Assembly: GCA_024742355.1 (NCBI GenBank)
Contig: JANSYM010000004.1
Span: 307,183 to 371,182, forward strand
Reading direction: 5' to 3'
DNA: 64,000 nt
DNA from: Hyphomonadaceae bacterium
GTDB lineage: Bacteria; Pseudomonadota; Alphaproteobacteria; Caulobacterales; Hyphomonadaceae
The notes below the pieces were generated by a model, which ran no database searches, was not told where the DNA came from, and saw only the letters and a list, made by a program, of their open reading frames with translations. Below are positions 35,995 to 44,426 of this stretch, piece after piece. Within the stretch, counting starts at the first letter, position 1. Every line of letters starts with the position of its first letter. Made by a program: the position numbers and the translations under genes.

Positions 35995-36929
35995 TCCGAA
36001 ATCCTGATGTCACCGTGATCATGCCGGCTTACAAAGCGATGGACACGATCGCAGCGTCGATCCGCAGCGTGCAATCACAAACACTTCAGAACTGGGAACT
36101 CATCATCGTGGATGATGGTTCTCCGGATGAAACCGCGCAGATGGCGATAGCTGCAGCGGGAAATGATTTGCGAATATCGGTTATCCAGCGCTGCAATCGT
36201 GGTCCGTCTTTAGCGCGTAATCACGGTGCCGGATTGGCCCGTGCAGACGTGCTGGCTTTTCTGGACGCCGATGATTTATGGGCACCGCAACGCCTTGAGG
36301 GAATGCTCCTTTCGCTGGCCGAGAAGCCTCAAGCCGGGGTGGTATTCAGCCGAACCCGATTTCTCGACGCCGTCACTCTGCAACAGGGGACGCTCACGCC
36401 GCACAGAGCAGTACTGAGCGCCGCAGATTTATTTGCCGAGAACGCGGTATGCAGCACGTCGAACATTGTCTGCCGTAAGGCTCTGTTTGAGGAGACCGGC
36501 GGGTTCAATCCTGACCTTGCTTTTGCGGAAGACCAAGATTGGCTCCTCCGCGTAGCGCTCGGGACTGACTGGAAGATCATGGGACTAGATGAAGAGTGGT
36601 TCTTTTATCGCTCATCTGATGCCAGTCAGTCCGCGGACCTGGAAAGAATGCGTCTTGGCTGGTTGCGAATGGTCGATGCCGCTCATAGTGCGTTTCCGGC
36701 GAGAGCGCCGAGAGCCGCGCGCCTGGCATATGGCCCTCTCCATCGACAGCTCGCGCGCCGCGCGTTGCGTATGGCGCGCCCGGCAGAAGCGCTGCGTTAT
36801 TTGGGCCTGGCAGTTCGATACAATCCCGGCCTTTTGCTGCGGCAGCCAAGACGCACGGCGCTGACAGTTCTTGGCACTCTGATTTCTTTCCTACCTCATC
36901 GCAAATTTAAGGAGCTTGTCGCAAAATGA
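35991..36929 (+). CDS. Family-2 glycosyltransferase
   Basis: A 312-residue GT-A-fold glycosyltransferase. The N-terminus reads VTVIMPAYKAMDTI, followed by IIVDDGSPDETAQMA, RGPSLARNHGAGLA and the DXD metal motif in AFLDADDLW (about residue 92). EDQDWLLRVAL provides the usual ED acidic site. It transfers a sugar from an NDP-sugar to a growing lipid-linked oligosaccharide on the cytoplasmic side. The ATGA overlaps with the flippase before it and with the next glycosyltransferase after it show a single operon. A basic C-terminal stretch may associate with the membrane. Confidence 0.92.
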   Translation: MIRNPDVTVIMPAYKAMDTIAASIRSVQSQTLQNWELIIVDDGSPDETAQMAIAAAGNDLRISVIQRCNRGPSLARNHGAGLARADVLAFLDADDLWAPQRLEGMLLSLAEKPQAGVVFSRTRFLDAVTLQQGTLTPHRAVLSAADLFAENAVCSTSNIVCRKALFEETGGFNPDLAFAEDQDWLLRVALGTDWKIMGLDEEWFFYRSSDASQSADLERMRLGWLRMVDAAHSAFPARAPRAARLAYGPLHRQLARRALRMARPAEALRYLGLAVRYNPGLLLRQPRRTALTVLGTLISFLPHRKFKELVAK

Positions 36930-37894
36930 GCACACCAACCGTTTCGGTCGTAATGCCCGTCTACAATACCGAGAAATACGTCCAGTCAGCTGTTGAATCT
37001 ATATTGGCGCAGACATTCGCTGACTTTGAGCTGCTGATCATCGACGATTCGGGTACCGATGACTCTATCGAGCTGTGCCGCCGCTATGATGATCCGCGCA
37101 TCCGGATCATTTCGCAATCCAACCGTGGTCTCGCAGGCGCGCGAAACACCGGTATTCGAAACGCGCGAGGGCAATACATTGGTCTCCTCGACTCCGATGA
37201 TCTTTGGGAGATCGACAAACTCGAACAGCACATCGCTCACTTACGACGTTCTCCAGATGTCGGCGTCAGTTATGCCGCGTCGCGAATGATTGATGATGAC
37301 GGGCGGTTTCTTCGCACGGTTCAGCGCCCAAGACTCCGCAACGTCAAACCGCGGGACATTTTTCTTCGCAATCCGGTTGGCAATGGCTCAGCTCCGATTG
37401 TTCGAAAAGCGGTGTTCAACGATATCAGCTTCCTTAACGGTGATCGCGAGGAGCTCGACTATTTCGACGAGTCTTTCCGTCAGTCTGAAGACATCGAGTG
37501 CTGGTGCCGGATCGCTCTGACGACGCGCTGGCGGTTTGAGGGGATCAAAGGGACATTCACGCGGTATCGAGTTAATGGCGACGGCCTGTCCGCCAATGTT
37601 GTCAAACAATTTGCGACGTGGTCGCGGGTGCGCGATCGCGTACGCCGTCTCGATCGCGCTTTTGCGAAGAAATGGTCGCCACATGCCGAAGCTTATCAAT
37701 TGCGTTATTTGGCGCGGCGCTGCGTTCGAATGGGAGAAGGCGCGATGGCCTGGTCATTGATGAAGGATGCATTGTCTTTGTGCCCACGCATCATCGTCGA
37801 AGAACCGGCGAAGACGATGACAAGCCTGATCGCAGCCTCCGTATTAAGATTCCTGCCGACAGCTCTGAACCGCCCATTGCAGGCATTGATTTGA
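36926..37894 (+). CDS. Family-2 glycosyltransferase
   Basis: A 322-residue GT2 enzyme similar in layout to the one before it: VSVVMPVYNTEKYVQSAVES, LLIIDDSGTDDSIELC, NRGLAGARNTGIRNARG and the DXD motif in GLLDSDDLWE (about residue 90). SEDIECWCRIAL carries the acidic catalytic site. It starts in an ATGA overlap and ends 10 bases before the GT4 gene. It probably adds another sugar to the same repeat unit. Confidence 0.93.
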   Translation: MSTPTVSVVMPVYNTEKYVQSAVESILAQTFADFELLIIDDSGTDDSIELCRRYDDPRIRIISQSNRGLAGARNTGIRNARGQYIGLLDSDDLWEIDKLEQHIAHLRRSPDVGVSYAASRMIDDDGRFLRTVQRPRLRNVKPRDIFLRNPVGNGSAPIVRKAVFNDISFLNGDREELDYFDESFRQSEDIECWCRIALTTRWRFEGIKGTFTRYRVNGDGLSANVVKQFATWSRVRDRVRRLDRAFAKKWSPHAEAYQLRYLARRCVRMGEGAMAWSLMKDALSLCPRIIVEEPAKTMTSLIAASVLRFLPTALNRPLQALI

Positions 37895-37904
37895 GGACTG
37901 TCGA

Positions 37905-38900
37905 ATGAAAACGCCAAACCGGATCATCCATATTCTCGATGACCTTGCTATGGGCGGGGTCACACGCGCGTTGAAGAATTTTGAGCATCCTGATTTGGCT
38001 AAGATCGCAGCCCACGGCGTTGTCGATATTAGAGATGGCGTCATTCGGGCAACGACGCCTCAGGATGTTGCGGTCATCCACTTCACCGCAAACTGGAAGA
38101 AACTTGGATGGTTGCTCGACTTGCGCCTTCGTGGTGGATTCTCGCGTATCATCCTGATCGAACACTCTTACACGCAGGGTTACGAAGTAAGCGAAGTGCG
38201 CCCCAAAAGGCGGTTTAGGCAGATGCTGAGGTTTGCCTATGGATTGGTCGACACGGTGGTTGCTGTTTCTGAGGCGCAACGCGCTTGGATTTTGCAACAC
38301 AGGCTTGCGCGACCCGCAAAAGTGGTGGCCATTCCACAATCGCGTTGCTGCAGCGAGTTGTTGGAGCTTAAGCCCCGCTTACGTGATCGCGGGCCGCTCA
38401 AGATCGGGGCGTTTGGGCGTTTTCATAAGCAGAAAGGGTTCGACCTCCTCATAGAAGCAATGGCGCACATTCCGCCTGAGGTCGCAGAGGTAAAGCTCGC
38501 GGGTTCAGGGCCAGACGAAGCTCAATTACGAAATTTAGCAGCCGGTCTTCCAAATGTAGAAATCATGGAGGCGTTCTCGTCGCCCAGCGCGTTTCTCAAT
38601 AAAGTTGATATCGTGGCAATTCCCTCACGTTGGGAAGCATTCGGATTGGTGGGGACAGAAGCGCGTGCGTCGGGGCGGCCCATTGTCGCCGCCGAAGTCG
38701 ATGGATTGAGCGACCAGCTCGACGAAAATGGGTTCGCCCATGCGCCTGGCGACGTACAAAGCATCGTTTCGGCCATTCGGCGGGCGGCGAACGCAAAAGA
38801 CCTCAACCAACGCGGGCGTAACGCTCAAAAAGGTGTCGCTAAAGAGTTCAATGAGATGATCGAGCGGTGGTCCGTCTTTCTGCGGCAGCGTGGTCTTTAA
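37905..38900 (+). CDS. Family-4 glycosyltransferase
   Basis: A 331-residue GT-B-fold glycosyltransferase. The N-terminal half is short (IIHILDDLAMGGVTRALKNF). The C-terminal half has KIGAFGRFHKQKGFDLLIEA, EVKLAGSGPDEAQL, and the nucleotide-sugar binding E-x7-E region IPSRWEAFGLVGTEARASG (about residue 240). It is a retaining enzyme using an NDP-sugar. It is the last rightward gene of the cluster; six bases separate its stop from that of the leftward sulfotransferase. Confidence 0.92.
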   Translation: MKTPNRIIHILDDLAMGGVTRALKNFEHPDLAKIAAHGVVDIRDGVIRATTPQDVAVIHFTANWKKLGWLLDLRLRGGFSRIILIEHSYTQGYEVSEVRPKRRFRQMLRFAYGLVDTVVAVSEAQRAWILQHRLARPAKVVAIPQSRCCSELLELKPRLRDRGPLKIGAFGRFHKQKGFDLLIEAMAHIPPEVAEVKLAGSGPDEAQLRNLAAGLPNVEIMEAFSSPSAFLNKVDIVAIPSRWEAFGLVGTEARASGRPIVAAEVDGLSDQLDENGFAHAPGDVQSIVSAIRRAANAKDLNQRGRNAQKGVAKEFNEMIERWSVFLRQRGL

Positions 38901-38906
38901 GCGGAC

Positions 38907-39833
38907 TCAATTTTTGGGCGGCAGCCAACTTTCGAGATCTAATCCGGTGAGTTGCGACAAGTCTTGAATGTCAGCTTCGAATGAATTCAACAGGTCGCGC
39001 TTGAGTGTTGGAGCAACTGGGGCGATCCGCGACCTATTCATAGACCGGATCGAGCTCATCAGTGTCCGTCGGACGGTCGCAGGCATGGCCGCTCGCAGCG
39101 CGCTTTTGAGTTTAGACGGATGCCGTATGAAACGTTCAACACGCCCTGATGCAGGAACAGAGCGCAATCGTGACGTGTCGTTAACTCGCGGCTCAAAGTC
39201 CGGTGCAGGCACCACGGGCAGGTCCAAGAACTCCAACACGCGCACCCAAGTGCGTTCTGGGTCGGACGACAGGTCTTCATATTTCAGTGCCAGAAGCTGC
39301 GTGTTTGGGAAGACCTGCTGATAAGCACGCCATTGGTCCGCATATCGGCTCGCCTGGTTGTAATGAAACCCCCACCACCAGCCCGCTTCAATGCGGCTTG
39401 GTTCTCGCGAAAGGGCTTGTTGGAGCGTGTCGCAAGGCTCGTATCCATCGCGTCGATTATGGCGAAACTGACTCTCTATGCGATCGACTGGTGCACGAAA
39501 CAAAGCAATAATCTTGGCCGAGGGATTGAATGTCTTCAGCTTTTCCGCGGTATCAGTGAAATAGAGATAAGACGGCGATGCGTCGCCGCAAATCTGGCCA
39601 GAGCCAGCCCCGGCGTAAAGGGCCTGGTAGGCGTCAAATGTCAGCGCGAATTGACTACGGTAATTCACATCCATCTCGTTGCCGACGGAGAAATTTTGCC
39701 GCTCAGAAAGCGCAAAGAAATTGGGTTCTTTGATCTGCGGAAGGAAGACATCGGGATGTGTTTGTAACCACGAATAGAGCGCGGTTGTTCCAGACTTTGC
39801 CGCTCCGATAATGAAGAAACTGGGTGAGGGCAT
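38907..39833 (-). CDS. Sulfotransferase domain protein
   Basis: A 308-residue soluble PAPS-dependent sulfotransferase. The phosphosulfate loop is FFIIGAAKSGTTALYSWL at residues 5-22, and the 3'-phosphate site appears in IIALFRAPVDRIESQF. KEPNFFAL after the first helix is typical of heparan-sulfate-type and bacterial polysaccharide sulfotransferases. ATG 39833 overlaps the stop of the polymerase gene (TAATG), so it belongs to the leftward EPS operon; the open frame extends to 39908 without homology. Its place among Wzy, Wzz and OPX genes suggests that the exopolysaccharide is sulfated. Confidence 0.88.
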   Translation of the reverse strand: MPSPSFFIIGAAKSGTTALYSWLQTHPDVFLPQIKEPNFFALSERQNFSVGNEMDVNYRSQFALTFDAYQALYAGAGSGQICGDASPSYLYFTDTAEKLKTFNPSAKIIALFRAPVDRIESQFRHNRRDGYEPCDTLQQALSREPSRIEAGWWWGFHYNQASRYADQWRAYQQVFPNTQLLALKYEDLSSDPERTWVRVLEFLDLPVVPAPDFEPRVNDTSRLRSVPASGRVERFIRHPSKLKSALRAAMPATVRRTLMSSIRSMNRSRIAPVAPTLKRDLLNSFEADIQDLSQLTGLDLESWLPPKN

Positions 39834-41125
39834 TATTTTATCTCCGCGTTCGTCTGAAGCGATTGCAATTCGCGCGCGGCGATCCCCATGACAATCAATC
39901 CCGGCCACAATAGGTATGCGAGGATCTCCAGATTCTCGCCTATGGAGTAGAAGGTCATGAGGAGCACCATTCCGAACGCAATTCGGGCGGCGCGGGAGCG
40001 GGTCATCGCCAGCAGCGCAAATTCGATCAGGCTCCAGACCAGCGGCACGGCGAGCGCGATCGCGCCAACCGCGCCTTTGACAAACAACAAGCCATACCAG
40101 GTATGATGACTGCCAATCGGCATGAACTCTACCGCATGCGGGCCGCGTTCGACTACGCCGTGTCCCCAGATTGGTGCTTCATTCCGCCAGCGGTCCAGCG
40201 CAATCTCGCCGAGTATTTCCCGCACTCGGGTGGAATCTGCGCGCATAGACTTGATCGAATTTAGCGAGCCATCGATCCAGTCGATGATGGTTTGCGCGAC
40301 GGGCGTTAAGGTCAGCAGGCCAATCGTCGCAAGAAACCACATAGTCGGCCGTTTTGCTTCACCGGCGGCAATCACGATGGGCCAGATAAACAGCGCGGCA
40401 GCAATGGCCAAACGCGACTTTGAAGTCAAAATCATTGCCAGAGCCGAGACGATCCCCAGCCATTTCCAGGCTTTCCTTTTGTCCGATAATGCGAAGATCA
40501 GGTACATGTTCCCGATCATTCCTGCAGCCGGCGACCAGGGCGTGAAATAGCGCAAGCGTGTTGTGCCATCCATCGGTTCGAAAGAGTAGAGCTGGACCGC
40601 AAAGAACTCCGGCCCCGGCCCACCGACCAGCCTGAGCGGTGAGACGAATAGAACTTCCGGGAGGCCGATCATGGGAGCGATGAGAAAGGCTGGTGTGAGC
40701 AGCAAGGTGCCTAGTGCGACCCAGCCCGAGGCGCGGATCAACGTCTCCAGCCGGATGTGTAGGCACGCGCCAGCGAGCGGAAACAGTGCGAGCAACGCCC
40801 AGCCCTTGGCCCAACCAATATTCGATTTGATGGTCTGGCCCAATCCGAGGTCTTGATTGATGTGACCCATTTCAAGTGCCACCAACATGACCAGCATGCC
40901 GACAATCCAGACCCAGACACTGCTCGGAATCGCCGGAACGGACCGCGTTTGCACCGCGCTTCCGGACAGGTAAGACCGGCCAAATAACAGGCCCGCCAGC
41001 GCAACGCCGAGGACCGGACCCAGCACATACAGACCCCCGACCAGATAAACGAACCAGGTCGCAGCCAGCGCGAGGCCGATTATATGGTCTTCAGGAGCGC
41101 GCGAATAATTGACAGTCTGATCCAT
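39833..41125 (-). CDS. O-antigen ligase/Wzy-like polymerase
   Basis: A 430-residue inner-membrane protein with about 11-12 predicted helices. The large periplasmic loop carries RWRNEAPIWGHGVVERGP and GSHHTWYGLLFVKGAVGAI, matching the Wzy_C/O-antigen ligase pattern (GxG..., H..Y...L...G..G). It would polymerise or ligate the undecaprenyl-linked repeat units flipped by the Wzx-like protein. The start overlaps the Wzz-like gene by 46 bases; a slightly later start is possible. It is coupled to the sulfotransferase gene by TAATG. Confidence 0.8.
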   Translation of the reverse strand: MDQTVNYSRAPEDHIIGLALAATWFVYLVGGLYVLGPVLGVALAGLLFGRSYLSGSAVQTRSVPAIPSSVWVWIVGMLVMLVALEMGHINQDLGLGQTIKSNIGWAKGWALLALFPLAGACLHIRLETLIRASGWVALGTLLLTPAFLIAPMIGLPEVLFVSPLRLVGGPGPEFFAVQLYSFEPMDGTTRLRYFTPWSPAAGMIGNMYLIFALSDKRKAWKWLGIVSALAMILTSKSRLAIAAALFIWPIVIAAGEAKRPTMWFLATIGLLTLTPVAQTIIDWIDGSLNSIKSMRADSTRVREILGEIALDRWRNEAPIWGHGVVERGPHAVEFMPIGSHHTWYGLLFVKGAVGAIALAVPLVWSLIEFALLAMTRSRAARIAFGMVLLMTFYSIGENLEILAYLLWPGLIVMGIAARELQSLQTNAEIK

Positions 41126-42456
41126 AACAGAGCCAATCCGATTGCGTAGAAGAGCATCCCGGCAACGGTGCCGAGCGCGATGAATTTCTTGGACGGGGAT
41201 GCCGGAGACTCGGGTAAAGCTGGGCTCTCAACCGTCTGGGTGAGCGGGTAGGAGGCGAACACGTCTGTGCGATTGGTGTCGATGCGGGCGAGCGCGGATG
41301 CGAAAACAGTTTCCGCCACTTGGTGGTCGCGCATCAGCCCGTCCAACTCGGTGGCCGGGACTGCCAACTGGTCCACTCTTGCCTGAGTGCTTTGTAGTTG
41401 CACACGCGTCGCGTCTCGTCGCTTCTTCAGTCCGGCTAGATTGACCGCGGCCTCGACCAAGCCTGCAATTAGGTCTGAGCGTTCTCCGGTTGACGCATAA
41501 TAGCCGCGATCCAGTGTCGAAAATGATTCTAATCCGATCAACATACGACCCCTGGCATTCAAGCCGCTGGCGAGGCCCGACATTACTTTGTCCGATGTCT
41601 GCACCTCGGGGTGATTGGGGCCGTACATGTCTTCAAGTTCTGAGCGTGCCGCCATCGCATTCGCTTGCGACTCAAGAATGGTTTGAAAGGTCTCATCTGA
41701 GAGCAAGGCGAGAATGTCGACGGCTTGGTCAGCAGAAACACCGAGTATGCCCGACAAACGCCTCACTTCGCTTTGTGCGACTTCCAGTTCGGCCTGCGCG
41801 CGCTCCAGCTCAATCCGCAGCGTTTCTGTTTGACCGACAAGGTCTCGAAATTGTTCGACGGAGATCAGATTATACTTGCTCTGAAACGCGATGATCTTCG
41901 ATTGCGTATCGCGTACCGCAGTTTCGAACCCCGTGAGCGTGTCGCGATAGGCCATTTCGCGCAAAGTTTGTTCTTCGTTGCGCAAGGCAGCGAGCTCGCC
42001 TTCAAACGCGGTCAACCAGGCATCCGCTAATCGTTTGGCCGCATCCGGCGAACCCGCTGTAACCGAGGCATACATGAGCTTGGTCTGGTTCGCGAGTTTT
42101 ATGCGTGGCGCGGCGATTTCATCCATAGGCTGACCCACGATTTCTGCGACCTTGCCGCGCAACCGATAGGATTGCAGCAGTTTCTTGTAATTTTCAGTCG
42201 GACTAAGACTGTGACTGCCAAAGGGCGAGCTTGTATTGCTGGTCGCTTGGCCGAGCGAGTCGAGATTCACTGATGCGCCAGATCCCGCACCGGGCAGGAT
42301 GAGCGTGAAGCCGGAACTATAGGATTTTGGCGTTAGGACCAGGAACGCCGCGGCCAGAATGGCGATCGCGATCCAGCCAGACATCAGGACGATGCCGTAA
42401 CGCAGGAAACGCCCTTGCGCGGGGCCACCCTTTAAGAAAGACCACGCGCGCGTCAT
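41080..42456 (-). CDS. Chain-length determinant/EPS transport protein (Wzz/GumC-like)
   Basis: The 458-residue polysaccharide co-polymerase has two transmembrane helices, near residues 20-42 and 425-450, flanking a periplasmic region rich in coiled coil (about 160-245 and 340-375). The proline-rich PALPESPASPSKKFIALG segment before the second helix is characteristic. No C-terminal tyrosine-kinase domain is fused. It controls chain length together with the polymerase and the OPX protein. The ATGA overlap at 42453 couples it to the upstream OPX gene. Confidence 0.85.
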   Translation of the reverse strand: MTRAWSFLKGGPAQGRFLRYGIVLMSGWIAIAILAAAFLVLTPKSYSSGFTLILPGAGSGASVNLDSLGQATSNTSSPFGSHSLSPTENYKKLLQSYRLRGKVAEIVGQPMDEIAAPRIKLANQTKLMYASVTAGSPDAAKRLADAWLTAFEGELAALRNEEQTLREMAYRDTLTGFETAVRDTQSKIIAFQSKYNLISVEQFRDLVGQTETLRIELERAQAELEVAQSEVRRLSGILGVSADQAVDILALLSDETFQTILESQANAMAARSELEDMYGPNHPEVQTSDKVMSGLASGLNARGRMLIGLESFSTLDRGYYASTGERSDLIAGLVEAAVNLAGLKKRRDATRVQLQSTQARVDQLAVPATELDGLMRDHQVAETVFASALARIDTNRTDVFASYPLTQTVESPALPESPASPSKKFIALGTVAGMLFYAIGLALLWIRLSIIRALLKTI

Positions 42457-43706
42457 CGAACAACACCTCCGAGCACAGCGGCGTTGAGGACGGGTGCCGC
42501 CGCTTCACTCACCATGGCGATGACATCGCGAACATTGGTGACGTGTGAGTCGTAACAGGCGATCGCATCATTCGGCAGCAAAACGGGATTGAAATCATCG
42601 CGATCCGCGCGCCGCACCAATTCTTCGATCGAACGGGCAACCACCTCGCTTTCACCGGTCACGGGGTTGCGTGAAATCAGGACCCCCCAACGACGCGCAT
42701 TGGTGGCCTGGATGCCGCCAACGCAATTGGCCGAGACGAGGCCCTGTAAAAAGCGCGTGCCGTAGGGGAGCTGCGTTGCATAATTGCCGATCGCGGAATT
42801 CGCATTTGAGAGCGCAGGACGCGTGAGGTTTGACATGAAAACACGCACGCCCGGTGGTGTAATTCGCGAGGGCCGAGCCAACGCCAACTGAAAACACCCT
42901 CTCGACGGGACATGGATTCGGTCACCCGCCACCAGGAGGGGATCCTCGATCGGTCCTCCATCCAGAGCACCGGTCATGTCGAACATGCGGCGGCGCCCGT
43001 GTCTGATCAACACGACGTTACGAATGTCAGCGTCTGGCCTGACACCAGCGGCGGCGGAGAGGGCAGCGCTCAAACGCCGCTGGAAGGAAAAATCACCGGC
43101 AGCATCAAGCCTGATTTCCGGATCATTCTCGGCAGTTTTCTCATTCAATAAAACGTCGCCCGACTGGAACACCGCACCAGAAACAGAGACTTGAATTGGT
43201 GCCCAATGTAGGACGCTTATTGAAACCTGGACGAAACCAGAGCGGAAATATTCACCGCCGACTAATAGCCGGGCGACTGAATCTTCTAGTTGCGCTTTGG
43301 TCTTCCCGGCCGCGGGGATATCCCCAACGTATGGCAGGCGCAGAAAGCCAGTGGGCGCGATGACGAAATCACCCTCGAAACCGTCTCCGCGAACGATTGA
43401 CAATCGAACGAGGTCGCCTGGGGACAGAAGCGGTGGCTCTTCGAATGTTGTCCCAAGCCCGAAATCGAATGCAGTGCTGGCGAGCGCCAGATCCACATCC
43501 CGGCAACGCCCGAGATTTTGCGATGAAGCGGCGTCGAAAGACCGATTTTCAGCAGAGTCCGACATGGACTGGCGCTGGGCCTGATAAGGAGACGCGTCGA
43601 CGCTTATGAGGTTTCGCGGGCGTTCAAAGGAATTCGAGCAAGCAGCCAGGATGCAGAAGACAGCAAGGGCCACCAAACGAATGAAGGTCTGGAGCAGAGT
43701 GGTCAT
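42453..43706 (-). CDS. Polysaccharide export lipoprotein (OPX, Wza/GumB-like)
   Basis: The 417-residue outer-membrane export protein has a lipoprotein signal peptide (LAVFCILAACSNSF, lipobox LAAC). A polysaccharide-export domain follows: LSPGDLVRLSIVRGDGFEGD, APTGFLRLPYVGDIPAAG, KTKAQLEDSVARLL and SGAVFQSGDVLLN. A SLBB-like region (LVAGDRIHVPSRG) comes next. It would form the exit channel for the polymer. The gene is longer than minimal OPX proteins because of a C-terminal extension with SANCVGGIQATNARRWGVL. It starts two bases after the 66-codon gene at 43708 and overlaps the Wzz-like gene. Confidence 0.88.
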   Translation of the reverse strand: MTTLLQTFIRLVALAVFCILAACSNSFERPRNLISVDASPYQAQRQSMSDSAENRSFDAASSQNLGRCRDVDLALASTAFDFGLGTTFEEPPLLSPGDLVRLSIVRGDGFEGDFVIAPTGFLRLPYVGDIPAAGKTKAQLEDSVARLLVGGEYFRSGFVQVSISVLHWAPIQVSVSGAVFQSGDVLLNEKTAENDPEIRLDAAGDFSFQRRLSAALSAAAGVRPDADIRNVVLIRHGRRRMFDMTGALDGGPIEDPLLVAGDRIHVPSRGCFQLALARPSRITPPGVRVFMSNLTRPALSNANSAIGNYATQLPYGTRFLQGLVSANCVGGIQATNARRWGVLISRNPVTGESEVVARSIEELVRRADRDDFNPVLLPNDAIACYDSHVTNVRDVIAMVSEAAAPVLNAAVLGGVVR

Positions 43707-43707
43707 C

Positions 43708-43908
43708 TCAAACCTCCTCTGCCGCCAAGGATTGAAGCACAGCGATTGCCCAGGGGCACTCGGTGCGCACGACCTTGATGATCGAGTTTTCCTGAATGAG
43801 CGTTTTGACCCGGATCATATCGCTCGACACTGAGCCAGCGCGGTTCATCGCCCGGTGAAACCGGGTCAAGACATTGTCGTTTTCAATCGCAATACAAAGG
43901 GTCGCCAT
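43708..43908 (-). CDS. Small 66-residue protein leading the EPS export operon
   Basis: A short protein I do not recognise. It is accepted as real because AGGAGG lies at good spacing before its ATG, and its stop is two bases from the OPX start, so it is the first gene of the leftward export operon. The sequence (MATLCIAIENDN..., RFHRAMNRAG, VVRTECPWAIAVLQS) has no signal peptide or membrane helix and could be a small alpha/beta domain. A palindromic operator-like site lies 100-130 bases upstream. It might be a regulator or a chaperone for the export proteins, without evidence. Confidence 0.65.
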   Translation of the reverse strand: MATLCIAIENDNVLTRFHRAMNRAGSVSSDMIRVKTLIQENSIIKVVRTECPWAIAVLQSLAAEEV

Positions 43909-44007
43909 GAAAGCCTCCTGCTTGGGCCTTCAGCGTTGCAAGATGCGGCGACAGGAATAAAATATATGCAAAACAATGCATTAAAGAGCATTCACGCTGA
44001 CAGAACC

Positions 44008-44036
44008 GCAAATTGCAAACAGGGTTTGCAATTTGC
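44008..44036. promoter_or_regulatory. Perfect 12-bp inverted repeat upstream of the EPS operon
   Basis: GCAAATTGCAAA (44008-44019) and TTTGCAATTTGC (44025-44036) are perfect arms around CAGGG. A further GCAATT half-site follows on the right. It lies about 100 bases before the 66-codon gene in a 279-base region without another intact gene. The AT-rich dyad looks like a binding site for a homodimeric regulator of the export operon. It is not followed by a T-run, so a terminator is unlikely. Confidence 0.65.
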
Positions 44037-44187
44037 AATTCGTAAAACACGCGATTTGCGAGTGCGTCACTCATCCGCTTTGACAGAGAAAGCAGACGTT
44101 CTGCTTACGGCTCCTTTTGCTCGCCTTGTAGACGATCAAAGTTGTGCGCGTGCGGCAGGATTGCCCGTTCTGCTTTTTTCCACAACG

Positions 44188-44349
44188 CTACTCTCGATGT
44201 AGGCGGCGCGTTTTGTCATCCAGACCCAAGAAGCGTGCGGCATTGTCGTTGAGAATGGCGGATCGTTGCGTGTCCGTAAGACTCTCTATTTGGTTCATAC
44301 GATCCAGAATATTTTCCAGTGGTACGTTGTCTGTGTCGGACTGCGTGGC
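44188..44349 (-). pseudogene. Amidohydrolase C-terminal remnant
   Basis: About 53 codons ending at TAG 44188-44190. The translation SDTDNVPLENILDRMN then SLTDTQRSAILNDNAARFLGL has the C-terminal signature of amidohydrolase-2 proteins (I...NAARFLGL). The rest of the gene is missing: the frame is cut where an IS6-like left end starts at 44350. It is not a piece of the amidohydrolase at 513, whose C-terminus differs. Confidence 0.82.
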
Positions 44350-44384
44350 GGTGCTGTCAGTCTAATGTGAACCCGTCTCCAGCA
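44350..44384 (+). repeat. IS6-like left-end remnant
   Basis: GGTGCTGTCAGTCTAATG, then TGAACCCGTCTCCAGCA, agrees with the left end of the full IS copies over 35 bases with one or two differences, then stops abruptly. Orientation matches the other ends. It separates the amidohydrolase remnant from the GST gene 42 bases further on. Confidence 0.85.
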
Positions 44385-44426
44385 CCATAACTTCACTCAC
44401 GTTGTGCATCAGCCGTCTGCCAGTGG

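Noticed and set aside
43909..43990. Sigma-54 promoter before the EPS export operon
   Set aside because: CTGTCGCC...TTGCA resembles the consensus, but the GG is missing and the spacing between the -24 and -12 elements is one base too long.
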